Source of the DNA: Lachnospiraceae bacterium
Lineage (GTDB): Bacteria > Bacillota > Clostridia > Lachnospirales > Lachnospiraceae
NCBI GenBank assembly: GCA_017550425.1
Contig: JAFZPG010000045.1
Span: forward strand, 1 to 64,000
Reading direction: 5' to 3'
DNA: 64,000 nucleotides
Shown here: one piece after another, positions 46,059-59,927 of the stretch
Layout: each line of letters begins with the position of its first letter
Numbering within the stretch: the first letter of the stretch is position 1
Translations under genes and position numbers: made by a program
Notes under the pieces: generated by a model
What the model was told of the DNA's origin: nothing
What the model saw: only the letters and a program-made list of their open reading frames with translations
The model's database searches: none

Positions 46059-46550
46059 TCAGAAGCCCTCGTTGCGGCGGCGCTTACGCACCTCGATCCG
46101 CTTCTGCGCGCCATCCCACTCGATGCGGTCATTTTCCGTTTCAAGCCGAAGGCCGAACTCGACCGGCTTCGGGCGGCCCTCTTTACTAACGCACACTTCC
46201 GTGAAATATGCGCGGTTAATGACGCGGCGGGTTCCGTCTTCACGACTCTCCACGTACACATCCACGCGTACCTCCATGGAAGTACGGCCGACGTAGGTCG
46301 GGATCGCAACGATCACCACCATATCATTGATGAATGCGCCGCTCTTAAACTGCAGGTTATCCACCGCGGCCGTGGTCACGTAGTCGTTGCAGTGGCGTGT
46401 GGCAGCGATCCCGGCCACTTCGTCCATCCACTCCATCAGACGGCCGCCGAACAAACGCCCGCTGCCGTTGATATCCTCATATTGAATGACCTTCATCCAC
46501 TCCGTTTTGGAGTCCGCCGGGGTCTTGAATTTGGTCCTCTCCTGCTCCAT
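46059..46550 (-). CDS. Acyl-CoA thioesterase (hotdog fold, YciA/BACH-like)
   Basis: This protein has 163 residues. NGSGRLFGGRLMEWMDEVAG is the hotdog helix with the catalytic Asp, followed by TTAAVDNLQFKSGAFINDMV and VGRTSMEVRVDVY. It hydrolyses acyl-CoA thioesters. It is the first gene of the operon with the CDF, PPOX-like and YesL-like genes (17, 15 and 15 bp gaps). A TATAAT (46604-46609) upstream marks the likely promoter. Confidence 0.88.
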   Translation of the reverse strand: MEQERTKFKTPADSKTEWMKVIQYEDINGSGRLFGGRLMEWMDEVAGIAATRHCNDYVTTAAVDNLQFKSGAFINDMVVIVAIPTYVGRTSMEVRVDVYVESREDGTRRVINRAYFTEVCVSKEGRPKPVEFGLRLETENDRIEWDGAQKRIEVRKRRRNEGF

Positions 46551-46603
46551 GTACGCCTCCTGCCTGCGCTTGGATCCTACCTGAATTTCTGTCTCTGCCC
46601 CAT

Positions 46604-46609
46604 ATTATA
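46604..46609 (-). promoter_or_regulatory. Likely -10 box of the thioesterase-yesL operon
   Basis: TATAAT lies on the minus strand 54 bp before the start codon at 46550. No good -35 box is seen. Confidence 0.4.
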
Positions 46610-46628
46610 GCACGAAAACGCGCGGATT

Positions 46629-47993
46629 TCATCTTTCGTCCAGATCGATGTATTCGTTTTCATCCGCTACGCTCATGTATGCGGGGCGAATGATCTTATC
46701 GCAGTTGATCAGTTCCTCGATGCGGTGTGCGCTCCATCCGACGATACGGGCGATCGCGAACATCGGCGTGTAGAGCTCCTCGGGGATGCCAAGCATGCTG
46801 TACACGAAGCCGCTGTAGAAATCAACATTGGCCGAAACACCTTTATAGATATGGCGTTCGCGGGCAATGATCTTCGGCGCCAGCTCTTCGATCATGGAGT
46901 ACAGGGCGAACTCCTTCTCGTAGCCTTTTTCCGCCGCCAGTTTCTCGACGAAACCGCGGAAGATCTCGGCGCGCGGGTCGGAGATTGAGTAGACCGCGTG
47001 GCCCATGCCGTAGATCAGGCCCTGTTTGTCGAAGGCTTCCTTATGCAGGAGTTTCTCCAGGTACTCCTCCACCTCGGCAGGGTCGTCCGTGTGCTTTACG
47101 TGTTTTTTGAGGTCGCGCATCATCGCGATGACCTTCAGGTTCGCTCCGCCGTGCTTCGGCCCCTTCAGAGAGCCCAGAGCAGCCGCTATGGCCGAATATG
47201 TATCGGTACCCGAACTGGATACCACATGCGTCGTAAACGTCGAATTATTGCCCCCTCCGTGCTCCATATGGAGAATGAACGCGAGGTCCAGGACCTGCGC
47301 CTCGAGCTTCGTGTAACTTTTATCCGGGCGCAACATGCGCAGGAAGTTCTCCGCCGTGGAGAGCTTCGGATCCGGATAATGAATGTAAAAACTGTTGCCG
47401 CGCTCGTAGTGGTTGTAGGCATGGTAGCCGTACACCGCAAGCATCGGGAATACACTGATGAGCATGATGCACTGGGCGAGCACGTTGGGCAGCGACAGGT
47501 CGTCCGTGTCGTTGTCGTACGACGCCAGCGTCAGGATGCTCTTCGAAAGCGAGGTCATCATGTCCTTACTCGGGGCTTTCATGATAACGTCGCGCGTAAA
47601 ATTCGTGGGCAATGTCCGGTTCTGCGCCAGGATCTTCTGGAACTCCTCCAACTGTTCCCGGTTCGGCAGGGCGCCGAAGAGTAAAAAATAAGCCGTTTCT
47701 TCGAAACCGAAACGACCGTCCTTCACAAAGCCATTGACCAGATCATGGATATCGATCCCCCGATAGAGGAGACGTCCGTCGATCGGAGTCACCGTTCCGT
47801 CTTCATTTTCCTTCTTTGATTCGATCAGTGATATCTTCGTCAAGCCGGCCAGTACACCCTTACCGGTAATATCACGGAGTCCGCGGTTTACGTTGTATTT
47901 CTTATACAACGAGGCATCGATGGTGCCGCACCACGTACATAACTGTGCGTATTTTTCCATCATCTCGATGTCGTTCTTTTTCTTTTTGATCAT
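46629..47993 (-). CDS. Citrate synthase
   Basis: This protein has 454 residues. The early part has DGRLLYRGIDIHDLV. Catalytic His residues lie in LHMEHGGGNNSTF and YGMGHAVYSISDPRA, with GPKHGGAN between. It condenses acetyl-CoA and oxaloacetate, feeding glutamate synthesis in an incomplete TCA cycle. I leave the gene symbol blank because 2-methylcitrate synthase cannot be excluded. It lies behind the rpoC terminator with its own promoter. Confidence 0.93.
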   Translation of the reverse strand: MIKKKKNDIEMMEKYAQLCTWCGTIDASLYKKYNVNRGLRDITGKGVLAGLTKISLIESKKENEDGTVTPIDGRLLYRGIDIHDLVNGFVKDGRFGFEETAYFLLFGALPNREQLEEFQKILAQNRTLPTNFTRDVIMKAPSKDMMTSLSKSILTLASYDNDTDDLSLPNVLAQCIMLISVFPMLAVYGYHAYNHYERGNSFYIHYPDPKLSTAENFLRMLRPDKSYTKLEAQVLDLAFILHMEHGGGNNSTFTTHVVSSSGTDTYSAIAAALGSLKGPKHGGANLKVIAMMRDLKKHVKHTDDPAEVEEYLEKLLHKEAFDKQGLIYGMGHAVYSISDPRAEIFRGFVEKLAAEKGYEKEFALYSMIEELAPKIIARERHIYKGVSANVDFYSGFVYSMLGIPEELYTPMFAIARIVGWSAHRIEELINCDKIIRPAYMSVADENEYIDLDER

Positions 47994-48024
47994 CGTGGCT
48001 CCTCCTTGTTCTTAAAGTATATCC

Positions 48025-48054
48025 ATTTTACCCGAAAACTCCCTGTTTCGTCAA
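48025..48054 (-). promoter_or_regulatory. Promoter of the citrate synthase gene
   Basis: TTGACG (48049-48054), an 18-bp spacer and TAAAAT (48025-48030) lie on the minus strand. Confidence 0.55.
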
Positions 48055-48057
48055 GTA

Positions 48058-48092
48058 AAAACGGCCGTCGCCCTTTCGGACGCCGGCCGTTT
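48058..48092 (-). terminator. Terminator of rpoBC
   Basis: AAACGGCC and GGCCGTTT pair (extended by a further 3 bp with one mismatch) just after the rpoC stop, followed by T on the minus strand. Confidence 0.75.
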
Positions 48093-48099
48093 CATCTGT

Positions 48100-51912
<3,813 letters not shown>

Positions 51913-51926
51913 GGTGGCTGTCCTCC

Positions 51927-54900
51927 CTACTCAAAATCGTCTTCTGAATCATCAAAACCTTCATCTTCGAAATCGTCGTCGTCGAATTCGTCTTCATCCG
52001 ACGCATCTTCGAGCTCGCCCTGAATGTTGAACCGCTGCGTCTGGAAACCGCCGGCTGCGAAATCGCGGCTGTTCTCGCGATATCTCGTGTCGCCTTCCAT
52101 TACCGAGCGGAAATCCTGATTGAACTCGCTGGTGTCCATGATCTTGACTTCGGTGTTGTCGTCGCGGAGAACACGTACGTCCAGACCCAGGGACTGGAGC
52201 TCTTTGATCAGAACCTTAAACGACTCGGGGATACCGGCCGAAGGGATATTGAGGCCTTTGATGATCGCCTCGTAGGTCTTGACACGGCCGATGATATCAT
52301 CGGATTTAACCGTCAGGATCTCCTGCAAGGTGTATGCGGCGCCGTAAGCCTCGAGCGCCCAAACCTCCATTTCACCGAAACGCTGGCCGCCGAACTGTGC
52401 TTTACCACCGAGCGGCTGCTGTGTAACCAGTGAGTAAGGACCGGTCGAACGTGCATGGATCTTATCGTCTACCAGGTGGTGCAGTTTCAGGTAGTTCATG
52501 TGGCCGATGGTTACCGGGCTGTCAAATACTTCACCGGTGCGACCGTCACGAAGCTGAACCTTACCGTCACGGGAGATCGGAACGCCCTTCCAGAGCTCTC
52601 TGTGCTCCAGATGCGAACCCAGGTAATCCATGACCTCTTTATTGAGTGTATCTTTATATTTCTTCTTGAAATCGTCCCACTCGGTGTTGACATAATCATT
52701 TGCCAGCTCCAGAGTGTCCATGATATCGATTTCGTTTGCGCCGTCGAATACCGGTGTGGAGATATCGAAGCCGAGAGCTTTTGCCGCGAGGGACAGATGG
52801 ATCTCAAGTACCTGACCGACGTTCATTCGGGAAGGAACGCCGAGCGGGTTCAGCACGATATCGAGCGGACGGCCGTTCGGAAGGAAAGGCATGTCCTCTA
52901 CGGGAAGCACACGGGAAACGACACCCTTGTTACCGTGACGTCCTGCCATCTTATCGCCGACGGAGATCTTTCTCTTCTGGGCAATGTAGATGCGGACGGT
53001 CTTGGTTACGCCCGGCGACAGGTCGTCGCAATTCTCACGGGTGAATACCTTTGCGTCAACGACGGTACCATAAGCTCCGTGCGGAACCTTAAGGGAGGTA
53101 TCACGGACTTCACGCGCCTTCTCACCGAAGATGGCACGAAGGAGTCTCTCCTCTGCGGTCAGCTCGGTCTCACCCTTCGGGGTAACCTTACCTACCAGGA
53201 TATCTCCGGCACGAACCTCGGCTCCGATGCGGATGATACCGTTTTCGTCCAGGTCTTTCAGCGCTTCATCGCCGACACCGGGAACGTCGCGGGTGATCTC
53301 TTCGCTGCCGAGCTTTGTCTCACGTGCTTCGGTCTCGTATTCCTCAATATGAATGGATGTGTAAACATCATCCTGAACCAGTTTTTCGCTGAGCAGAACA
53401 GCATCCTCGTAGTTGTAACCTTCCCAGGTCATGAAACCGATGAGAGGGTTCTTACCGAGGGCGATCTCACCATTGCAGGTAGAAGGACCGTCGGCCAGCA
53501 CATCGCCCGCTTCCACATGATCCCCTGCAAATACGATGGGACGCTGGTTGTAGCAGTTGCTCTGGTTGCTTCTCTTGAACTTCTGGAGAACGTATTTCTC
53601 GATCTCGCCGTCCGAATCTCTGCGGAGGGTGATCAGTTCGGAAGAAGAACGCTCGATCACGCCGGCACTCTTCGAAACTACGCAAACACCGGAGTCAACG
53701 GCTGCCTTATGCTCCATACCGGTACCGATGGCAGGAGATTCGGTCACCATAAGCGGAACAGCCTGACGCTGCATGTTCGAACCCATGAGGGCACGGTTTG
53801 CATCGTCGTTCTGCAGGAACGGGATCATGGATGTCGCAACGGAGAAAAGCATCTTCGGGGAAACGTCCATACGGTCTACGTTCTTACGGCTGATCTGAAT
53901 GGTATCCTCACGCCAACGACCGGATACGTTTTTATTGATGAAATGGCCTTCCTCATCGAGGGGCTCATTCGCCTGTGCTACGAAGTAATCGTCCTCTTCG
54001 TCCGCGGTCAGATACTCGATCTGATCGGTTACGACCGGGTTCTCCGGGTCGGACTTATCTACGATACGGTACGGAGCTTCTACGAAGCCGTACTCGTTGA
54101 TACGGGCATAAGATGCCAGAGAGTTGATCAGACCGATGTTCGGGCCTTCAGGGGTCTCAATGGGGCACATACGACCGTAGTGGGTGTAGTGTACGTCGCG
54201 GACCTCGAAACCTGCACGGTCACGGGACAGACCGCCGGGACCGAGGGCTGACAGACGACGCTTATGCGTAAGTTCTGCCAGAGGGTTATTCTGATCCATG
54301 AACTGGGACAGCTGGGAACTTCCGAAGAACTCCTTTACTGCCGCGGTCACGGGCTTGATGTTGATCAGGGACTGCGCGGTCAGCTCATCGTTGGACTGGG
54401 TAGCCATACGCTCACGTACGACACGCTCCATACGGGAGAAACCGATGCGGTACTGGTTCTGCAGCAGCTCGCCGACAGCACGGATACGACGATTCCCCAG
54501 GTGGTCAATGTCGTCCTTCTTACCGATGCCGTATTCCAGATGCATGCAGTAGTTGATGGAAGCAAAGATGTCTTCCGGAGTTACATGCTTCGGAACCAGA
54601 CGGGACAGGTTCTGCTTAACTGTATTGAAGAGTTCCTCGCCCTCGAGGTTCATATCGAGGATCTCGCGAAGGACCGGATAGTAAACCTTCTCGGTGATGC
54701 CGGCTTCAGCAGCATCGAACGGCAGATACTTATTCGGATCTACCATCATGTTGGAGAGAATCTTGACCTTCTTCTCCTCACCGTGCTCATCCGTCTTAAC
54801 GTATACATAAGGAACGGCAGCATCCTGCAGAGCCTCTGCGCTGTTACGCGTCAGAACGGTTCCGGCTTCAGCCAGGACTTCACCTGTGGTCTGGTCAATA

Positions 54901-55805
54901 ACATCCTCAGCCAGGACCTGATCGGCCAGACGGAAGCGGAAATTGAGCTTTTTATTGAACTTATAACGGCCTACCTTTGCGAGGTCGTAACGACGTACGT
55001 CAAAGAGCATGCCGCGAAGCAAAGAGTCAGCGCTGTCTACGCTGAGCGGCTCGCCCGGACGGATCTTCTTATACAGTTCGAGGAGACCGCGATCGCGGGA
55101 ATCGGAAGGGTCCTTCTCGAAGGTCGCGAGGAGCTTCGGCTCCGGTCCGAACATCTCGAGGATCTCCTCGTTGGTGCCGACACCGAGCGCACGCAAAAAT
55201 ACCGTAACGGGAACCTTACGGGTACGGTCCACACGTACGTAGAATACATCATTGGAATCCGTCTCATACTCCAGCCATGCGCCACGGTTCGGGATGACCT
55301 GGGATGTAAATAACGGCTTTCCTGCCTTATCTTTTGTTATATCGTAGTAGATACCCGGGGAACGTACCAACTGGCTTACGATAACACGCTCGGCGCCGTT
55401 GATCACGAAAGAACCGGTATCATTCATCAAAGGGAGATCTCCCATGTATACGGAATTGACCGTTACGAGAGGCTTGTTTCCGTCTTCGTCGATATGCTCC
55501 AGGCTTACATCGACACGAAGCGGAACGGAATAGGTAGCATCGCGCTCTTTACACTCGTCGATGGTATACTTTATATCCTCGTAGCAAAGCCGAAAATCAC
55601 CGAAGATCAGCTTTAACTTTCCGCCATGATCCTCGATCGGCGAAATATCGCGAAATACTTCTGCCAGGCCTTCCTTGATAAACCAGTTATAGGAATCCTT
55701 CTGGATCTCTATGAAGTTCGGCATATCAAGAACATCCTTCTGTCTCGAGTAACTCATTCTTACGTTCTTACCCGACTGTATGGGTCGAAATCTGTTTTTC
55801 TCCAT
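51927..55805 (-). CDS. rpoB: RNA polymerase beta subunit
   Basis: This protein has 1292 residues. The start ATG at 55805 (MEKNRFRP) is chosen by homology; the ribosome binding site is weak, while an upstream in-frame Met at 55916 would lie at or before the likely transcript start. The rifampicin region ([20 protein letters not shown]) is wild-type, so a sensitive enzyme is expected. The C-terminus is a very acidic tail of about 25 residues. The gene lies behind rplQ rather than behind rplJL, with its own promoter and leader. Confidence 0.97.
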   Translation of the reverse strand: MEKNRFRPIQSGKNVRMSYSRQKDVLDMPNFIEIQKDSYNWFIKEGLAEVFRDISPIEDHGGKLKLIFGDFRLCYEDIKYTIDECKERDATYSVPLRVDVSLEHIDEDGNKPLVTVNSVYMGDLPLMNDTGSFVINGAERVIVSQLVRSPGIYYDITKDKAGKPLFTSQVIPNRGAWLEYETDSNDVFYVRVDRTRKVPVTVFLRALGVGTNEEILEMFGPEPKLLATFEKDPSDSRDRGLLELYKKIRPGEPLSVDSADSLLRGMLFDVRRYDLAKVGRYKFNKKLNFRFRLADQVLAEDVIDQTTGEVLAEAGTVLTRNSAEALQDAAVPYVYVKTDEHGEEKKVKILSNMMVDPNKYLPFDAAEAGITEKVYYPVLREILDMNLEGEELFNTVKQNLSRLVPKHVTPEDIFASINYCMHLEYGIGKKDDIDHLGNRRIRAVGELLQNQYRIGFSRMERVVRERMATQSNDELTAQSLINIKPVTAAVKEFFGSSQLSQFMDQNNPLAELTHKRRLSALGPGGLSRDRAGFEVRDVHYTHYGRMCPIETPEGPNIGLINSLASYARINEYGFVEAPYRIVDKSDPENPVVTDQIEYLTADEEDDYFVAQANEPLDEEGHFINKNVSGRWREDTIQISRKNVDRMDVSPKMLFSVATSMIPFLQNDDANRALMGSNMQRQAVPLMVTESPAIGTGMEHKAAVDSGVCVVSKSAGVIERSSSELITLRRDSDGEIEKYVLQKFKRSNQSNCYNQRPIVFAGDHVEAGDVLADGPSTCNGEIALGKNPLIGFMTWEGYNYEDAVLLSEKLVQDDVYTSIHIEEYETEARETKLGSEEITRDVPGVGDEALKDLDENGIIRIGAEVRAGDILVGKVTPKGETELTAEERLLRAIFGEKAREVRDTSLKVPHGAYGTVVDAKVFTRENCDDLSPGVTKTVRIYIAQKRKISVGDKMAGRHGNKGVVSRVLPVEDMPFLPNGRPLDIVLNPLGVPSRMNVGQVLEIHLSLAAKALGFDISTPVFDGANEIDIMDTLELANDYVNTEWDDFKKKYKDTLNKEVMDYLGSHLEHRELWKGVPISRDGKVQLRDGRTGEVFDSPVTIGHMNYLKLHHLVDDKIHARSTGPYSLVTQQPLGGKAQFGGQRFGEMEVWALEAYGAAYTLQEILTVKSDDIIGRVKTYEAIIKGLNIPSAGIPESFKVLIKELQSLGLDVRVLRDDNTEVKIMDTSEFNQDFRSVMEGDTRYRENSRDFAAGGFQTQRFNIQGELEDASDEDEFDDDDFEDEGFDDSEDDFE

Positions 55806-55830
55806 GGACGTCTTTACCCCTGCTTTATTA

Positions 55831-55917
55831 AAAAAATTGGTGCATTTTCCGGATGTCAGGCACGCGTTTTTCCTAAAAAAGCGCATAGTAGTGCCTATGC
55901 ATCCATGATAATGCACC
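55831..55917 (-). promoter_or_regulatory. rpoB leader with terminator-like and alternative hairpins
   Basis: GGTGCATT at the predicted 5' end (55910-55917) can pair with AATGCACC (55839-55846), right before a T-rich tract (55831-55838). Within it, GCATA/TATGC forms an inner hairpin, and GGCAC can instead pair with GTGCC. This resembles an attenuator or autoregulatory leader. No known family is recognised. Confidence 0.4.
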
Positions 55918-55921
55918 GACC

Positions 55922-55950
55922 ATCATATCATATATCTGTCAAGAAGTCAA
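55922..55950 (-). promoter_or_regulatory. Promoter of rpoBC
   Basis: TTGACT (55945-55950), a 17-bp spacer and TATGAT (55922-55927) lie on the minus strand. Confidence 0.7.
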
Positions 55951-55992
55951 CGATTTTTTTAAAGTTCGATATCAATAAATTTAAAACGCAAA

Positions 55993-56028
55993 CCGCCCGT
56001 CGTTGTGTGTTTACACAACAACAGGCGG
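55993..56028 (-). terminator. Terminator after rplQ
   Basis: A long stem (55993-56008 with 56013-56028, one or two mismatches) has a 4-nt loop, then a T-rich tract on the minus strand. It separates the ribosomal operon from rpoBC. Confidence 0.8.
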
Positions 56029-56074
56029 AGCTTTCGATACGAAGACCCGCGCGCGGGTCGTTCAAGATCTTAAA

Positions 56075-56611
56075 TTATACCAGCTCAAGAAGAACTTCCA
56101 TCGCTGCATCGCCCTTACGCTGACCGATCTTTACGATACGGGTGTAACCGCCGTTGCGGTTTGCGTACTTCGGAGCGATATCATCGAACATCTTCGCGGG
56201 CATATCGATGACCTTTGTGCCCTTCTTCTTACCTGCAGCTTCTGCTGGAGTGGAGGTAACCTTTGTGAATACCTTCAACATCTGTCTTCTGGCGTGCAGT
56301 CTGGATGCCTTATCCTTCTTGATCTCTTTTGTAACGTCGTCGAATACGGTAACCTTCTTACCGTCCACTACCTGCTTAACGTTCTTGCCGTCTTTATCCT
56401 TGCGGGGAACCTTAGTAGTAACGGTCACGGTCTCGTAATTATCTCTTTCCTTAACGGCCAGAGCGATAATTCCTTCAGCGATCTTCTGAACTTCCTTAGC
56501 CCTAGCTTCGGTGGTCACGATCTTACCGCGATACAAAAGGTTGGTTACCTGATTTCTAAGCAGCGCCTTTCTCTGGCTGCTGGTTCTGCTGAGTTTTCTA
56601 TAACCTGCCAT
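56075..56611 (-). CDS. rplQ: Ribosomal protein L17
   Basis: This protein has 178 residues. The start GYRKLSRTSSQRKALLRNQV is canonical, as is the end YTRIVKIGQRKGDAAMEVLLELV in its key parts. It is longer than the usual 115-130 residues because of a charged insertion at about 58-98 (VPRKDKDGKNVKQVVDGKK) and an added loop near 120-140. Last gene of the alpha-type operon. Confidence 0.96.
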   Translation of the reverse strand: MAGYRKLSRTSSQRKALLRNQVTNLLYRGKIVTTEARAKEVQKIAEGIIALAVKERDNYETVTVTTKVPRKDKDGKNVKQVVDGKKVTVFDDVTKEIKKDKASRLHARRQMLKVFTKVTSTPAEAAGKKKGTKVIDMPAKMFDDIAPKYANRNGGYTRIVKIGQRKGDAAMEVLLELV

Positions 56612-56694
56612 TGTAATTTAACCTCCATGTCAACTGCGCTGTCACAGCGCGTATCGCACATGTACTTTGTACACAAGCGTATGTCTGATGTGCT

Positions 56695-57651
56695 TTAGTC
56701 CTCACCGGAATTGAGCTTCAAACCGAGTTCTTCCAACTTTGCAAGAACTTCCTCGAGGGACTTGCGGCCCAGATTGCGGACCTTCATCATATCCTCGGGT
56801 GTGCGGTTTGTCAGTTCTTCCACCGTGTTGATGCCTGCTCTCTTCAAGCAGTTGTAAGCACGAACGGATAACTCCAACTCGTCAATGTTCATTTCCAGAA
56901 CTTTAACTTTTTCATTGCTCTCAGGCTCTACCATGATATCCATGGACTTGGTGTTCTCTGAGAGGTCGATAAACAAATTCAGATGCTCGCTGAGAACCTT
57001 TGCTGCAAGGCTGATCGCATCCTCGGGAGCAAGCGTTCCGTTGGTGTATACATCCAATGTAAGCTTGTCATAATCCGTTACCTGACCTACACGTGTATCC
57101 TCAACGGACATGTTCACGCGCTCGATCGGGGTGTAGATGGAATCTACGGCGATCACACCGATACCGGAGTTCTGCTTATTTTTCTCTGCGCTGACATAGC
57201 CTCTGCCCTTCGTTACGGTAAGTTCCATGAACAAACGTGTATCCTTACCGCCGCTCAGGTGGGCAATAACGGCATCCTTATTAACGATCTCGATCTCGGA
57301 ACCGAACTGGATGTCCGCAGCAGTCACAACGCACTCGCCCTCAGCCTCAACGTATCCGACGATCGGATCCGTGAAATCGCTGTTGGCACGAATAGCCAGA
57401 CTCTTGATGTTCAAAATGATCTCCGTTACATCCTCTTTAACACCGGGGATGGAACTGAATTCATGCTTCACGCCATCGATCTTTACCGAGCTTACTGCAG
57501 CACCGGGCAATGAAGACAGCATGATTCTTCTAAGTGAATTGCCGAGTGTAGTTCCGTAACCTCTCTCAAGAGGCTCAACTACAAACTTGCCATATTTCTT
57601 ATCTTCGGATAACTCAACGATTTCAATCTTCGGCTTTTGAAAATCCAACAT
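56695..57651 (-). CDS. rpoA: RNA polymerase alpha subunit
   Basis: This protein has 318 residues. The N-terminal assembly domain ([19 protein letters not shown]) and the C-terminal DNA-binding domain ([29 protein letters not shown]) are joined by a flexible linker near 230-245. It lies between rpsD and rplQ as in other Firmicutes. An AAAGGAGGG site precedes it. Confidence 0.98.
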   Translation of the reverse strand: MLDFQKPKIEIVELSEDKKYGKFVVEPLERGYGTTLGNSLRRIMLSSLPGAAVSSVKIDGVKHEFSSIPGVKEDVTEIILNIKSLAIRANSDFTDPIVGYVEAEGECVVTAADIQFGSEIEIVNKDAVIAHLSGGKDTRLFMELTVTKGRGYVSAEKNKQNSGIGVIAVDSIYTPIERVNMSVEDTRVGQVTDYDKLTLDVYTNGTLAPEDAISLAAKVLSEHLNLFIDLSENTKSMDIMVEPESNEKVKVLEMNIDELELSVRAYNCLKRAGINTVEELTNRTPEDMMKVRNLGRKSLEEVLAKLEELGLKLNSGED

Positions 57652-57762
57652 ATGATTAAGCCCTCCTTTAGCGGGAATACCATGTGTGTTGCCTCCGGAT
57701 AACCGAGGTTTCGGCCGCCTGCCGTGCTTAAGATAAACACGGTCAGGAAGCGAACTCGTTTA

Positions 57763-58356
57763 TTATTTGGAGTACAACTCGACTATAAGCATCTCATCAA
57801 CCGGAACGTCGATCATTTCTCTCGACGGTAACGACTTAACTACGCCGCTCAAAGCCTCCTGATTCGCCTCAAGCCACTCCGGTACCATTCTGGCACCTGT
57901 GGTCTCAAGGATACTCTTGTATCTCTGAGAATCCTTTGCCTTCTCTACGATCTCGATCGTATCGCCGGCATTGATCAGATAGGAAGGAATGTTGATGACC
58001 TTACCGTTGACTGCAACATGCTTATGGTCAACGATCTGTCTTGCTTCCATTCTGGTTCTTGCAAAGCCAAGGCGGAAGATGACATTATCAAGTCTGCGCT
58101 CGAGGAGGATCATAAGATTCTCACCGACCATACCTCTCATCTTGCTGGCTTTTGTATAGTAATTTCTAAAAGGTTTTTCCAACACACCGTAGATGAACTT
58201 AGCCTTCTGCTTTTCACGAAGCTGCTGGCCGTACTCGCTCATCTTTCTGTTGGCTCTCTTCAGGGTTCTTTTTGACTTCTTGTCAATACCCAGGAAAACA
58301 GGGTCAAGATCTAACGATCTGCATCTCTTTAAAACTGGAACTCTATCGACTGCCAC
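57763..58356 (-). CDS. rpsD: Ribosomal protein S4
   Basis: This protein has 197 residues. The S4 RNA-binding domain is ERRLDNVIFRLGFARTRMEARQIVDHKHVAVNG in its key parts. The N-terminus has only one Cys, so it is of the zinc-free type. It is 15 bp after rpsK. S4 is a known autoregulator of its operon in several bacteria. Confidence 0.97.
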   Translation of the reverse strand: MAVDRVPVLKRCRSLDLDPVFLGIDKKSKRTLKRANRKMSEYGQQLREKQKAKFIYGVLEKPFRNYYTKASKMRGMVGENLMILLERRLDNVIFRLGFARTRMEARQIVDHKHVAVNGKVINIPSYLINAGDTIEIVEKAKDSQRYKSILETTGARMVPEWLEANQEALSGVVKSLPSREMIDVPVDEMLIVELYSK

Positions 58357-58371
58357 TGTAGCACCTCCTAA

Positions 58372-58770
58372 TTAAACTCTTCTGCGTTTGGGTGGACGAC
58401 AACCATTGTGAGGAACAGGAGTCACATCACGAATGCTTGTTACCTCGATACCACACGCTGCCAGCGCGCGGATCGCTGCTTCTCTACCGGAACCGGGTCC
58501 TTTTACCATAACATCTACAGACTTTAATCCATGCGGAATTGCTGCTTTTGCAGCAGTTTCAGCTGCCATCTGAGCTGCATAAGGAGTAGATTTCCTTGAA
58601 CCTCTAAAGCCAAGCCCGCCGGCACTTGCCCATGAAATGGCATTGCCCATCGTATCCGTCAACGTTACGATCGTGTTGTTGAAAGATGCCTGGATGTGCG
58701 CTTGTCCTCGTTCAACGTTTTTCTTAACACGCTTTTTTGTCACCTTTTTTGCTGACACATTCTTAGCCAT
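58372..58770 (-). CDS. rpsK: Ribosomal protein S11
   Basis: This protein has 132 residues. [32 protein letters not shown] and the basic C-terminus [12 protein letters not shown] are diagnostic. Part of the 30S platform; in the alpha operon with rpsM and rpsD. Confidence 0.98.
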   Translation of the reverse strand: MAKNVSAKKVTKKRVKKNVERGQAHIQASFNNTIVTLTDTMGNAISWASAGGLGFRGSRKSTPYAAQMAAETAAKAAIPHGLKSVDVMVKGPGSGREAAIRALAACGIEVTSIRDVTPVPHNGCRPPKRRRV

Positions 58771-58811
58771 ATTACAAACTAACCTCCCTTATGGGTCCTT
58801 TCTTAAAGATT

Positions 58812-59180
58812 TTACTTCTTCTTGTTAGCCACTGTCTTCTTCGGGCCTTTTCTGGTTCTGGCGTTAGTCTTAGTCTTCTGACCACGAACCGGCAAGCCCT
58901 TTCTGTGACGAATTCCTCTGTAACATCCGATCTCTTGCAATCTCTTGATGTTCAGCGCTACCTCACGTCTGAGATCACCTTCTACAACCTGTGTAGCATC
59001 GATGACGTCACGGATGCGGGCAACTTCGTCGTCCGTCAGATCCTTCACGCGGGTATCAGGATTTACATTCGCCTGCGCGAGGATACGATTCGAGCTTACT
59101 CTTCCGATACCGTAGATATAAGTCAGACCGATCTCAACACGCTTCTCTCTGGGTAAATCTACACCTGAAATACGAGCCAT
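58812..59180 (-). CDS. rpsM: Ribosomal protein S13
   Basis: This protein has 122 residues from the ATG at 59180 (GGAGG upstream). [20 protein letters not shown] in part, [12 protein letters not shown], and [26 protein letters not shown] in part are canonical. It contacts the 50S subunit and P-site tRNA. Confidence 0.98.
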   Translation of the reverse strand: MARISGVDLPREKRVEIGLTYIYGIGRVSSNRILAQANVNPDTRVKDLTDDEVARIRDVIDATQVVEGDLRREVALNIKRLQEIGCYRGIRHRKGLPVRGQKTKTNARTRKGPKKTVANKKK

Positions 59181-59308
59181 GTGTGTACCTCCATCTTTCA
59201 AATTTAGTAGTGTCTGTGCGATTTCATCGCACATATAAGCCGGGCCGACCGTTTAGTCCGCCCGCGATACCGCGGATCGCTCCGCCGGAATCTTCATGAA
59301 ACTTAAGA

Positions 59309-59422
59309 TCAACCCTGTCTCTGCTTATGCTTAGGGTTCTCGCAAATAATACGAATGCTGCCTTTTCTCTTGATTACTTTGCACTTCTCGCAAATAGGCT
59401 TTACAGATGCTCTTACTTTCAT
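59309..59422 (-). CDS. rpmJ: Ribosomal protein L36
   Basis: This 37-residue protein starts [19 protein letters not shown] and ends KHKQRQG. Three Cys and a His (Cys11, Cys14, Cys27, His32) form the zinc ribbon. A GGAGG site lies just upstream. It opens the transcription unit to rplQ. Confidence 0.97.
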   Translation of the reverse strand: MKVRASVKPICEKCKVIKRKGSIRIICENPKHKQRQG

Positions 59423-59581
59423 AGCGACATCCTCCTTTCGTCCTGATCCGTCCTGCAACGGATGTAAATCCGCCCTCCGGAAAGCCGGAAGCTTTGATCA
59501 ATTTGCGTCACGCTGCTGACCCCGCGCAGGCGGGATTTCCTCGTCAAAGGGGGCACTACCCCCTTCCAGACTCGAACAGCG
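59423..59581 (-). promoter_or_regulatory. Structured leader of the rpmJ-rplQ operon
   Basis: About 160 nt lie between the promoter and rpmJ. Several hairpins are visible, including CCCGC/GCGGG (59521-59534) and AAGGGGG/CCCCCTT (59547-59565). No known leader family is recognised by eye. Confidence 0.4.
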
Positions 59582-59587
59582 TTATCT

Positions 59588-59617
59588 ATCATACCACACA
59601 CAAAAATGCTTTGTCAA
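59588..59617 (-). promoter_or_regulatory. Strong internal promoter before rpmJ
   Basis: A perfect TTGACA (59612-59617), an 18-bp spacer and TATGAT (59588-59593) lie on the minus strand between infA and rpmJ. Confidence 0.75.
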
Positions 59618-59642
59618 GCAAAACTTTAAGGAATTCGAAGTC

Positions 59643-59861
59643 TTATTTCTCTCTCCAAATGATTCTGCCCTTGGACAAATCGTAGGGTGACAGTTCAATG
59701 GTCACGGTATCGCCCGGAAGGATACGAATGTAGTTCATACGAAGCTTTCCGCTGATGTATGCGAGTACCTGATGACCGTTTGCCAACTCAACCTGGAAGG
59801 TTGCGTTGGGAAGTTTTTCGATTACTGTTCCTTCAATCTCAATAATGTCCGCTTTCGACAT
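59643..59861 (-). CDS. infA: Translation initiation factor IF-1
   Basis: This protein has 72 residues, the usual length. It is an OB-fold: [45 protein letters not shown] at the end. It lies between map and rpmJ as in most Firmicutes. Confidence 0.98.
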   Translation of the reverse strand: MSKADIIEIEGTVIEKLPNATFQVELANGHQVLAYISGKLRMNYIRILPGDTVTIELSPYDLSKGRIIWREK

Positions 59862-59927
59862 TCTTACCTCCTGTTTAGAACATTAAGCTCCGGGGTTCCG
59901 GATCTTCTTAATGGCTGCCTCGGTCCG

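Noticed and set aside
52455..54251. Long open frame (598 codons) opposite rpoB
   Set aside because: It is a shadow of rpoB.
59560..59590. GTTCGAGTC on the minus strand, like a tRNA T-loop
   Set aside because: No T-stem, acceptor or anticodon arm can be built around it.
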